Made by a program: the position numbers and the translations under genes
From: Podospora pseudocomata
Lineage: Eukaryota > Ascomycota > Sordariomycetes > Sordariales > Podosporaceae
DNA length: 64,000 nucleotides
Assembly: GCF_035222375.1 (NCBI RefSeq)
Contig: NC_085888.1
Span: forward strand, 1,798,001-1,862,000
Direction of reading: 5' to 3'
In this document: positions 11,441 through 21,265 of the stretch, in pieces
Layout of the letters: the number at the start of each line of letters is the position of its first letter
How positions within the stretch are numbered: position 1 is the first letter of the stretch
The notes under the pieces: model-generated
The model's input: the letters and a program-made list of their open reading frames with translations, nothing else
Told to the model about the DNA's origin: nothing
The model's database searches: none

Positions 11441-14400
11441 ATGGACGTCACAAAACCAGACCCGGATGCCGAGGGTGTCGTCATGCAACAGAGTTATCCC
11501 TCGCCTATGGTCGACAGCGCCGATGCCCAGTACTACCAGATTGCCAATCACCGCGAACACGATGGGCAGATGGCTGCTCATCAAGGGGGGCAAGAGGTGC
11601 CGGATGGATTGCCGAACTTGACGGCGCATCAGGAGCATCATGAGCACGAGGAACATCACGATTTGCATGAGCTTCAAGAGCTGCAGGAGCCACCTGCACC
11701 GCAGCAGCATGATTCGAGGCCACAGGTCAGCGCGGATGAGCTTCAGCTTGCGGCTCAGTTGACGCAGGGCTTGACGCAGGGGATGAACCAGATGATGGCG
11801 CCGGCTGATATGGCGACTGTGGAGAGCGAGGTGCAGGAACAGCAACCGTTGCCGCAGCAGCTGGGGGAGGAACATCAGCAGCATCAGCAGCAGCAAGCGG
11901 AGGTGCAAGCTCCATCGGTGCCGAACCTTCAGGAGCAGCTCGAGGCCTCGCTTCAGAATCACGAGCGGGAACTGCAAAACCAGAATCATAATCTTCAGAA
12001 CCAGAACCATGAGCATGAGCTCCAGGATCACAACCATGAGCTCCAGGGTCATGAACATGAACTCCAGGCTCATAACCATGAGCTGCAGAACCATGGCCTT
12101 CAGGTTGAGAATGTGATGCCGCATCATGAGCAGACTCAGACACAGCACCATTTTCCTCAGAATCCGCCGCCGCCGCCACATCTCCCGACGCATTTGTCTA
12201 TGGAGCACATGCCCAGTGTGCACCCGACATATCAGATGCCGGATAATACTCCGCCAAGGAAGCGATCCAAAGTATCTCGGGCCTGTGATGAGTGTAGGAG
12301 GAAGAAGATCAAGTGTGATGCGCAGTCGGAAGCGAGTGAACAGGCGTGTTCGAATTGTCGAAGGTCTAGTGCTCAGTGTCTGTTCAGTCGGGTGCCTCAG
12401 AAGCGTGGTCCGAGTAAAGGGTAAGTAATCCGTCATGCTAATCAGGATACATGGACAAGGCTGACATGTAGTAGGTACATCAAAGAATTGGCCGACAGGA
12501 TCAACTCCATCGAAGGGAAGCTCAACAGCAACGTGGCTGCTGACGGGTTGGAAGATACCACCCGCAGGTCATCCTCTGAGGCCTTTGCCTCCCCAGTCCT
12601 GGGTGACGACGGTCGGAAGCGTCCGTTTTCGAGCATCTCAGCCGATCCTTACGCTACGGCTGCTTCTCCAAATCGTATCCCAACCACATATGGTACCGAA
12701 CACAGGCCAATATTACCCTATGTTCACCCAGACTTTAGGCCGCCAAATCCAGCCAGCGCGAATGATTTGGCGCTGAAGACTATGCCCCCTTTGCCTACCT
12801 TTCCTTCGGGCAACGAGCTAGGTCTACAGTCTCAGACAGCAGATGGGTTGATGGATTCAATATCACCCAATGGAACCACTGGTCAAAGTCATCAACCTGA
12901 CCACCACCACCACCACCACCACCACCACCAGCAGCAGCAGCAGCAGCAGCAGCAACTTCCCGAAATCGATGATGCGACCTTTGATAAATATCTCGAGGCT
13001 ATTCACCCTACATTTCCTGTTTTGGCTTCTACAAAGGCTCGTGTACAGTCATTACTCTGGCAAGCGAGTTTTCCATTACAAAATGCCTTCCACCAGGCTT
13101 TCTTTGCAATGATACGGCCTTTCTCACCAGAAGTTCCAGGAGGGGATTTGATGGTAGCCAGTCGGCTTCTTTCCGCCGAACTCGCTCAAGGGGGGAGGTC
13201 ACCGCCAGAGGATTTACTCACGTTGCAGGGGTTAGTAATGTTGATTATTGCTTCTGACTGCCAGGGTGTGTCAGCTGGAACTGCAAAATGGAAGAATGGG
13301 GTCTTCGGACAAGCGGTTGGTCTGGGGTGGGCGATGGGGTTGCATACGAGGCGGGTGCCGGAGGTGGAGGAAGAGGGGTTTGATCCGAACAGTGATGATA
13401 ATGTTGGGTTGAGGGCGTGGTGGGTGCTGGTTACGTTGGACAGGTGGGATGCGGCGGGGAGGGGGAGGCCGACGTTTATGCCGAATGACACGGTTGTTGT
13501 GTTGCCTGGGTTGAAGGCGGTGGTTGGGGAGGGGGTGTGGGAGCTTATAAGTGAGTTGCACTGTGCCGTTTCTTGAAGTGGGTTATGGACTAACATGTGG
13601 ACAGGACTCTCACACGTGCTGGGCTTCTTAATCCCTACGATCTCCACAATGAGAAACTCTCTCGATCCCTTTGCGGCTTCGGCATCACTCGTCATGGCGG
13701 AGAACTATGCCCTTATGGCAGCGGAGATGGTGAGGCTGGCGTTTCCAACGGGGGCGGTTAGCACTGGCCCTGTGGTGCAAATGGCCTATTGGCATGTTCA
13801 AATCTTACGGCAGCTGGTGGGTGCCTCTCGCGTACCGTTGCGGATTTTGGAGGCGTGTAAGAGCCAGGTATCGCTGCTGGCGAATAGTCACGAGGTTGTT
13901 TGTCCTTTGACGCATCACTTTTTGGGCCTGGTAGGAGTGGCGCTTGTGGAGCTGGGAAGGGTAAAGGAAACGGAAGGGGAGGCATGGGAGTTGGTGGGGT
14001 ATCTGTTGGAGTATAGGATTGCGGCTTCGAGTTGTAATGAAGAGGTTAGGAGGGGGTTGGAAGGGGTGAAGAGGGGGAAGGGGTTGAGGCGGTTGGCGGA
14101 GTTGGCTACGGGGGATGGGCAGGGGAGAGGGGAGATGGGGAGGGTGTTGGGGGAAGGGTATTTATCTTTTTGGGAGAGGAGTGATGAGGAGGGTCGTGTA
14201 GAAGAGGCAGAGGGGCATGGTCAGCAGGAGGAGCAGCAGCATCATGGGGAGGTACAGCAGCCCGAGGCCCCACTACAGGAGGCCCAGCAAGGACAACAGG
14301 AGGACGTGGTCATGCATGATGAGCTGGATCCTGGGCAGGCACAACGAGCACAGGAGGATGAGGAGAGAGCTGCTCATGCTGCTGCTGTTGCGGCTGTTGC

Positions 14401-14599
14401 TGCTATCAACAGTGCTGGCTTGTCTGCTGCTGGCGAGGCGGAGACAATTCCTGCTCCGGTTGGGGAAGGTGGTGTGTCTAAGACGGAAGAGCAGCAGTTA
14501 CAATCTCACCCGCAGGTAGAAGGAGGGCATCAAGGAGGGGATATTGGGTTGGGACTGCAGATGGCGTTAGGGGTGGCTCCACCGCCGGCGGCTGTTTAG
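11441..14599 (+). CDS. Zn2Cys6 transcription factor resembling Rgt1 (glucose-transport regulator)
   Basis: Exons 11441-12420, 12475-13550 and 13605-14599 give 1016 residues. The N-terminus is rich in Gln, His and Glu and includes a seven-residue repeat, LQ(D/G/A)H(N/E)HE, at 12020-12082. The binuclear cluster reads ACDECRRKKIKCD, followed by QACSNCRRSSAQC, with six Cys near residues 285-315. The flanks KRSKVSRACD and KRGPSKGY match the neighbourhood of the cluster in yeast Rgt1, which represses hexose-transporter genes when glucose is low. A linker helix (IKELADRINSIEGKL) follows across the first intron. His and Gln runs are at 12901-12953. A fungal-specific middle homology region starts near FDKYLEAIHPTFPVL. 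The tail is Gln/Glu/Ala-rich. The Rgt1 comparison rests on the DNA-binding region only, so target genes are inference. Several upstream frames lack an ATG; 11441 is the first good start. Confidence 0.88.
12901..12953 (+). repeat. CAC and CAG triplet runs (His10, Gln9) inside the regulator
   Basis: A run of CAC codons passes directly into a run of CAG codons, encoding adjacent His and Gln tracts between the zinc cluster and the middle homology region. Such runs vary in length between strains. Confidence 0.85.
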
Positions 14600-15643
14600 G
14601 ATGGTAATGATGCTGGTGGGGCAGAGGTAGTGGATTGGAGTTTCTGGTATAATATGAATGTTTAGTCATTGCGGAGGGGGCGGCGGTTGGTGAAAAGTAT
14701 ATATACCAAGAGCGAGGGATAGCGCCGGGGCGCGGTGGTGAGTGTAGGTTAGGAGAATACATCACACCCTTTTGTTTGTGTTTTTACTGTTGGTGTTGTT
14801 GAATGATGGGAAGATGTTGGGTCGTATGGAGATGAGGATCATCATTGATGATGTCCCCACTTGAACCCCGTCATGTATCTGTTGGTCTGATTCGCAAGCG
14901 ACTGTAAGGAGGTAAGTTGGAAGCTGCTTTCAGTCGCAGTCTTTATCATTGAGCGACCCTACCTACCTACCAGAAAACGATCATGACAGTATTATCGGTG
15001 CAACCAAAAGCTGTAGCAAACCAGGCGAGATAACCCCCCCAGCGGCAACACCACCCCTAAACTCCCCCATCCCACCCGGATTCCCCATCCTACCTCAAGA
15101 AGCCGACGTCGTCCAAATAAGCTTTTCCCAACGCGACAAAAAAAGCCAATGACAACTTGTCACCAATCCCCCCCGAGTAATGTTAGAGACCAGGGGGGCC
15201 AACAAATCCCATTTAGTTCCATTCCAAGACACCAGACATTGAGACGACGGCGAGAGAAAATAGCTCTTCTGTTCTCTCTGTTCCAAAAGCTCCAATTAAA
15301 CCCAATTCTTCCCTAGTCGTTTCAGTTGCCTGGGCCTCCCCAAATTTCCTGATCTGCATCCATCACCAAAAAAGACAAGTTCAAACAACAACACATATAT
15401 TTACCAACCAAAAGAAAAAATATATATATATTCCCCGATGCAAAACAAAAAATTCACCTTGCATGGCATTTTTTTGATGGCACCATCACCTCCCCAAGCT
15501 AGCACAAGAAATCCGAGGCGACGGAGCGTACATTGTACCATCTCCACACACCCTATTATCACACACCCCACCCTGCCTCCCTCTTGCTTGCCCGTGTCAG
15601 GCAAACGAAAATCCACCAACCAAACCAACCCAAGGGAAAAATT
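14600..15643. other. Intergenic between the regulator and the small Cys/His protein
   Basis: This contains the 3' UTR of the regulator and the promoter of the gene at 15644. A TA-rich stretch lies at 15400-15430. A 67-codon frame at 14949-15152 has no ATG start and is proline-rich. No gene is supported. Confidence 0.5.
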
Positions 15644-16120
15644 ATGTGCATGCAGAAAGACAAAGTCTGGTTAGAGTGCAATCACCGCGCCTTTTTTCGC
15701 TTCGAGCCCTGCGCCAGGCTCGGCCACGGCTGCTTCGGTGCCGGCGGCGACCACGACGAGGTGCACGTGCAAGATATCTGCGCAGACTGCAAGAGAAAAG
15801 ACCCCAACCCTGCCGCCCGCGAGGCCGAGAGGGTGAGGAGGGAGATGGAGCTGCGCGCTAGGAGGGCGGAGGAAGAGCGTGTTGCGCAGATCAAAAGGCT
15901 TCAGATTGAGGCTAGGAGGAGGGCAGAGGATGCGAAGAGAAAGCAGGAGGAGGAAGCGCTCAAGTCGGCGAGGAGAAGGGAGAGGGAAAGGCGGCAGTTG
16001 GAGAAGCAGGTTGATGATAGGGCTGCGAAAGCTCTGGAGAGTCATAAACGGAAACATGAAGGGGGGGAGGAGGATGAACCGAAGGCTAAGCGACAGAGAG
16101 GGAGGGGTGGCGGTGGATGA
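15644..16120 (+). CDS. Small protein: N-terminal Cys/His cluster plus charged coiled coil
   Basis: This is a single-exon frame of 158 residues with an ATG in good context after an A/C-rich leader. The first 50 residues contain ECNHR, EPCARLGHGCF, DHDEVH and ICADCKRK, a set of Cys and His spaced like a small zinc-binding site, ending in CxxC. Residues 55-130 are an Arg/Lys/Glu-rich helix with strong coiled-coil character. The C-terminus is basic (KAKRQRGRGGGG) and could be a nuclear localisation signal or RGG-like tail. I do not recognise the family. Composition and the Cys/His arrangement argue for a real, possibly nucleic-acid-associated, protein; function unknown. Confidence 0.7.
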   Translation: MCMQKDKVWLECNHRAFFRFEPCARLGHGCFGAGGDHDEVHVQDICADCKRKDPNPAAREAERVRREMELRARRAEEERVAQIKRLQIEARRRAEDAKRKQEEEALKSARRRERERRQLEKQVDDRAAKALESHKRKHEGGEEDEPKAKRQRGRGGGG

Positions 16121-17079
16121 AACCGCAGGATGAGTTGAATGCGGTTGACAGGCCGATCAAAGCTTGAGGGTTGTCGAAGCGTCGATGGGGAAGATGCCTG
16201 GCATTTACAAGCCTCATATCAGCGTTGTTGTCTCTATAGCTAGCAACTTGGCGATTAGATGGCTCCGGGCACATTGCAGACTGGTTCGACTGGGGGTGGG
16301 TGCAGAGAAGCCTCATGCTTGTCATGGCTAGTCAAAGGAAGACAACGGTGGCGGGTCGACGGATGAAAGGCAGCCAGTTCTCCCAAGCCGCTGAGATATG
16401 GCTAGCCGAGGGACATGAGTAGCCAGGAGAAGGAATGTCGCAAATGGTGAGTCGGACCGCTTTCTGGAGACCTGATATTTGCTGACAGGTCCAGCCTAGG
16501 AAACAGTTCCAAGGATTGGGATGAAATCCAAAGATTAAATCCGTACACGGACCAAATGTTGGTTCCGAAATGATTAACACTCGCTAGGAGATGTCCAGGG
16601 CCTCTTATAAATAACACAAGAAGACAACCGCCCTAAAACCAAACTGGATGTAGATCAAACTCAGTGGTTGAGAAATGGGGAGCGGGAGGTATCGGTTGTA
16701 AGGAGTGTTGTAGAAGAACGGTTTGGGGTTTTTGAACTCCGATTCAAGTTTAAGTTAATCACTTTCGTGCCGTAGACTAGCAAGAGCCATCAACTGATAC
16801 CACACATACAACAAGACATGTCGTCGAAGAAGGAAGGAGCTGGTGTGTGAGTCCCCCTTTCAGCTTGGCAGTTGGCCGCCGGTCTGCGAGCATCCGTCAA
16901 GACATTTGTCAGCTACGTCATACAACTCAGTTCCTTACTGAGAAGACACACGTGATTTCGCGACATTCCGTGCCACGCAACCAAACGGCCATTCGCGACA
17001 GGCAGACTCATCAGCGTGCATCTCAGCCTTCTGACTTTGATCTCATCACAGATCCCATGTGAGCGCTGCTGTTCACATC
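16121..17079 (+). other. Intergenic with a possible first exon of the Rad4 gene
   Basis: No separate gene is seen. At 16818 an ATG opens a short exon (16818-16846) that ends at a clean GTGAGT donor. An acceptor at 17051 (CTGAC followed by a pyrimidine-rich stretch and CACAG) joins it in frame to the Rad4 reading frame. It is either an N-terminal extension of about 21 residues or a 5' UTR intron. Confidence 0.5.
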
Positions 17080-19664
17080 ATGCCTGGAAGGAAACGAAGC
17101 GCCCCGATCGACAACCCCAGCCCACGGACCATCCGCGCCACCCGCTCCAGCGCTCGCAGGACAGCTGCCAAAAATGACAATGATGTTATTCCCGATGTGG
17201 TCAAAGAAATGGTGGTGGAAGTGAGGAAAGCGAAACAAGCTGCCGCAGAAAATGAAGACACTCCAACAGAACCGCCACGAAAGCGGAAACGACCAGGGGA
17301 GAAACCCGCCAAGCCATCCAAGGAGAATGACGCTGGGAATGACGGCAATGATGAGGAGATTGAGTTTGAAGATGTTCCAATACCTGCTCCGACCATCCAG
17401 ACCATGGTTAGAGACACGGATGACGAGGAGGATGACGATGACGATGACGATGATATCCAGTTTGAGGACGTCAATATCAACGGTGCTCAAGCAAACACAA
17501 GATATGAAGGGCCGAAGACGTTGGATCTTGATCTCACTGCTTATATGGCCTCGTTGGCTCCGAAAAAAGGAGACCGTCGCAAGGCATTGGGGAGGGAGGA
17601 AAAGGACCGTCGTATAGAGACACACAAGGTTCATCTTCTCTGTCTGCTGGCTCACGTAGAGTTGAGGAACCGGTGGTGCAACGACCCCGAGGTTCAAGAT
17701 GCTCTTCGTCCGCTGCTGTCTCGGAAAACAGTAGGATTTTTGCGTCCGAGGGCAAGTCTGAACCAGTTCAGCCGGACTGAATCACTGAGAAGGGGTATCT
17801 CCGAGGCCAAGGAGGTGTTCAGAACCAGGTTTGAGATCACTGAGCGAGGGCTACAGAGAGCCCTCTGGGCGGAAAATCTGGACCAACTGAAAGATTACAA
17901 ACCACCCCCAGACGCGGAAACCACCCGCAACAAAGCCGACTTTCTCAAAGCAGCCCAAACCCTCCGCGGCTCCCGCGACGTCGGCGCCCAGCTCTTTTGC
18001 GCCCTCCTCCGCTCGGTAGGAGTAGAAGCCCGTCTGGTCTGCTCTCTCCAACCCCTCGCCTGCGTCGCAGGGGCGCCGGCCATGCCTAAGCCATCATCCA
18101 AAACCACGCCGAAAGCTAAACAACCCTCCAAAGCAGAGCAATACTTAGCAGCCGTGGCCAAACACGAAACAAAATTCACCCCCACCACCCCTGGCACAAT
18201 CCCCCGCTCCCGTCTAGGCCACCCAGACGCAACATCCTACCAAATCCCCTCCCTCCTCGCCCCTTCTCCTTCTACCCCCCCTCCTTTACCCACCCCTAAA
18301 ACCCAAGTCAAAAAAATCAAAGGCGAATCCCCCTTTCCGATCTGCTGGGTCGAAATCCTCGACCACGCCCACCAGAAATACCACCCCGTCGATCCTCTAG
18401 TCACCTTTTCCCAGTTCAATCCCAAGGTCTACGAACCCCCCTCTTCTGACCTCCTCAACTCCCTCACCTACGCCGTGGCCTTCAACCCCGACTCTTCCTG
18501 TCTCGACGTAACCCGCCGTTACGCAAAAGCGTACAACTCAAAAACCAGACGGTGGAGAATCGACGGCTTAGTTTCGTCACGCAACGGCCTGAAAGGTGAA
18601 CGCTGGCTGAGGGCCGCGCTGAGGAGGTATCAGCCCCCGTCCGTGACGGACTTGCTGCAGATTGAACTCAACGAGCTGAAAGCGGCCGAGCTGAAGGAGC
18701 CGATGCCGAGGAATGTGATGGATTTTAGGGATCATCCTGTTTATGCTTTGGAGAGACATCTCAGGAGGAATGAGGTTTTGGTGCCAGGGGCGCAGGTTAG
18801 CGGGACGGTTGGTAGTGCGGGGGGGGGGGGTTGGAGAGGATTTACAGACGGAGGGATGTCAAGGTGGCGAGGACGAGGGAGAGGTGGTTTAGGTTGGGGA
18901 GGGTGGTGAAGGGTGGGGAGGTGCCGGTGAAGGTGCTGCCAAAGATGAAAAGGAAGAAAAAGGGGCGGTTGGGTGATGGTGATGATGATGAGGAGGGGGA
19001 GCAAGGGGCAGGGAATCCGGTTTTTATTGAGAGTCAGACGGAGGTGTATGTGCCGCCTCCGGTGGTGGGGGGGAGGGTGCCGAGGAATAGGTTTGGGAAT
19101 GTGGATGTTTATGTGCCGAGTATGGTTCCACGGGGGGGGGTGCATCTACCTCATGAGAGGGCGAGGAGGGCGGCGTTCGTACTGGGGATCGATGCTGCGC
19201 CGGCGTTGACGGGGTTTGAGTTTAGGGGGAGGCAGGGGACGGCGGTGTTGAGGGGCGTTGTGGTTGCGGCTGAGTATAAGGGGGCGATGGAGGCGGTTAT
19301 TCAAGGACTAGAAGATATGGAGGTGGAGGAGGAGCAGGAGAGAAAAACGAGGATGTTGCTCGCCGTCTGGAGAAGAATGTTGAAGGGTTTGAGGATTAGG
19401 GAGAGGATCATGGATGGGGTGGATGAGGAGGCTGAGGCGGAAGCCGAGGCCAGAAAGCAAGAAGACAAGGGTAAAGCCAAAGAGGTAGACATGCCTGATT
19501 TCGACGACACCGCCACCCCCTTTCACGATGACGAAGATGAAGACTCAGCCGGAAGGGGTGGTTTCTTCCCATCCACCAACCTCGACAGCGATGACGAAGG
19601 GGGAGGGGGTGGGTTCATGGTAGAAGAAGAAGAAGAAGAAGGCGGTGGCTTCGTGATAGAATAG
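17080..19664 (+). CDS. rad4: DNA damage recognition protein Rad4/XPC, frame broken in a G12 run
   Basis: Rad4 binds distorted DNA and starts global-genome nucleotide excision repair, working with Rad23. The acidic N-terminus (about residues 1-150) precedes a transglutaminase-like fold: LFCALLRSVGVEARLVCSLQ, then after an insertion FPICWVEILDHAHQKYHPVD. BHD1 follows (VMDFRDHPVYALERHLRRNE). BHD2 (LERIYRRRDVKVARTRERWF) and BHD3 (VPRNRFGNVDVYVPSM ... GVHLPHERARRAAFVLGI) lie in another frame. The switch falls in a run of twelve G at 18819-18830, between BHD1 and BHD2. One more G (or two fewer) restores a frame of about 861 residues, so assembly error in the homopolymer is the likeliest cause. The acidic tail ends near 19664. 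An upstream exon at 16818-16846 may add residues. The gene ends only 33 bases from the convergent SET gene. Confidence 0.92.
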
Positions 19665-19697
19665 CCCTTTTTTTAATTTTATTTCCAATCCCAGATT

Positions 19698-20590
19698 TCA
19701 ATTCTCGCCCTCCCCCTCCTGCTTCCGTCCCTCCCAAAACCCCCTCCCATAACTCACCATCACCTCTTCCCCCCTCTCGATCCCGGTATTCAACCCTTTT
19801 TTCCCCCTAGGCAAAACCCACACGCTCATCACCTTTTGTCCCGTCCTCTCATCCCACGCGACTTTGAACTCGGCGTTTGGCTTCCCCTTTTGTTGCTTTG
19901 GTGGTTTCTTCTGCCCGGGAACTGGCTCCCGGGGGGTGAAGGGTATACCGCGGTAATCGTTCACGAACCTAGCCTCGTTGCCAGCTCTGGCTGCGTCGAC
20001 GGCGACATCTGCGTCGCGGTCTAGCCAGAGGTCGTAGTCTGATTTGGTGTAGTCGTAATCTTCGTCTTGGAGGCCGGGGCCGGAACCAGGGTGATAGTGG
20101 CCTAGGTAGGGGAGGATGAGGGTGTCTGGGGGGAGGTGTTGGGTTGCGAAGAGGCCGGATTGGCCGTGGGCGGGATCTAAATGAGGTTTAGAAGGGGGAA
20201 TAGAAATGGGGGAGGGTGAATAGGGGGGGGGAGGGGGGGGTGCGACATACGTTTTAGATCAGTGATGGGGGTTATTTTGACGTGAGGTGCTGGGCCGAGG
20301 GGGAAAGATCCCGGGATGGTGGGGAGGTCGGGATCCAGGGTGCGGAGGAGGGAGAGTTGGGAGGGTGTTATTTGAGGGGAGTAGGCGGGGGTAGTGAGAT
20401 AAGGGAGGGATTTGGGCCAGTTTACGGGAAAGGGATCGTCGTTGCTGGGAGTAGTGGATAGCGTGGGTTGTGATGGCGTGGGTTGTGATGGCGGTTTTGA
20501 GGGTGGTGTTTCTTTCGGCATTTTACTCGATTTGATCCTTTCTATACTGGACTCGTTGGCGGGGTGTTTTCTTTTTCGGGTTTCTGACAT
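19698..20590 (-). CDS. SET-domain protein (putative lysine methyltransferase)
   Basis: Two exons on the minus strand, 20590-20251 and 20176-19698, with a 74-nt intron, give 272 residues. The first exon is a Pro/Ser/Thr-rich, partly basic N-terminus. The second carries a compact SET fold: HGQSGLFATQHLPPDTLILP (N-terminal strand), then ARFVNDYRG in the place of the RFxNHS motif, then NAEF, and finally GEEVMVSYGRGFW, matching the catalytic-Tyr end of SET domains. The usual His of NHS is replaced, so substrate and activity are uncertain. No pre-SET or post-SET cysteines are visible. The gene is tail to tail with rad4 and their 3' UTRs must overlap. The minus-strand sequence is C-rich at its 5' end and G-rich at its 3' end. 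Confidence 0.85.
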
Positions 20591-21265
20591 GTTGGTGATA
20601 TAATGTCTTTGGAAGTGGTTGGTGGATGAGAGTTGCTTTTGTGGGTGTGAAGCAGGTTGTGAGATGGAAATGAGAAGTCTAAGTTGAAGTGGTCAGTGCG
20701 AAGTTTTGCCGGGCTTGCAACATTGCAACAATCTTCAGACTCTGGGACAAGCTGACATTTCCAGGTTCCTGAACAAAAAAAAAAAAAAGCAATGATTCGA
20801 TCTGTGATGGCTATAAGTGAGCACACATAGACCAAATAACAGAGATCATGAGGTAAAACCAAAGCTTCGAGGCATGGTAAATAGGCCTTAAATGCCTTGT
20901 ATATTGATAAGTCCTAACTATGTATTGTTAGGCCTTAAAAAGATAGTTAAGAGGCCTAAAAGGATAGTGAACAGGCTTAAAAAGATAGCTAGGAAGGCCA
21001 TTAGTTATCTTTTAAGAGCTACCAAATATTTTTCGAAGATTGGTTCAGTATTTTGCAGTGCCAGTTATTATGTCCACGACGTAGTTGTATGTACAAGTCG
21101 ACTTCGCAGACGACAATGTCTTGGAAATGCTATCGCTATCGTACAGTCGGGTCTGGCCCAAAACTGGAAATTAGTCTTGGGCGAAGAGGCTATCCAGATT
21201 GTTGTATATTTGGCTTTGTTGTTCCGGGGATGGTGTAACGGAAGACAATGCTCGCGCGCTCGGCG
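20591..21265. other. Intergenic, partly repeat-derived
   Basis: This contains the promoter of the SET gene, then an AT-rich repeat array (20867-21005), then about 250 bases of unremarkable sequence up to the P450 stop codon. No gene is supported. Confidence 0.55.
20867..21005. repeat. AGGCCT-type short repeat array, degenerate copy
   Basis: AGGCC-headed units start at 20883, 20930, 20952, 20973 (AGGCTT) and 20995, with ATGCCT at 20892. The last four are 21-22 bases apart and most carry a following A/T-rich GATAG(T/C) core. GAGGCATG stands just outside the left end. The unit matches the array at 28166-28305, so the two belong to one repeat family. This copy is less regular. Confidence 0.7.

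Noticed and set aside
11204-12436. 410-codon minus-strand frame opposite the Zn2Cys6 regulator
   Set aside because: Shadow of Gln/His-rich coding sequence, without domain or start support.
13595-14599. Third exon of the regulator as a separate gene starting at 13595
   Set aside because: The reading frame joins cleanly to exon 2 through a CTAAC-containing intron, and the content continues the middle homology region.
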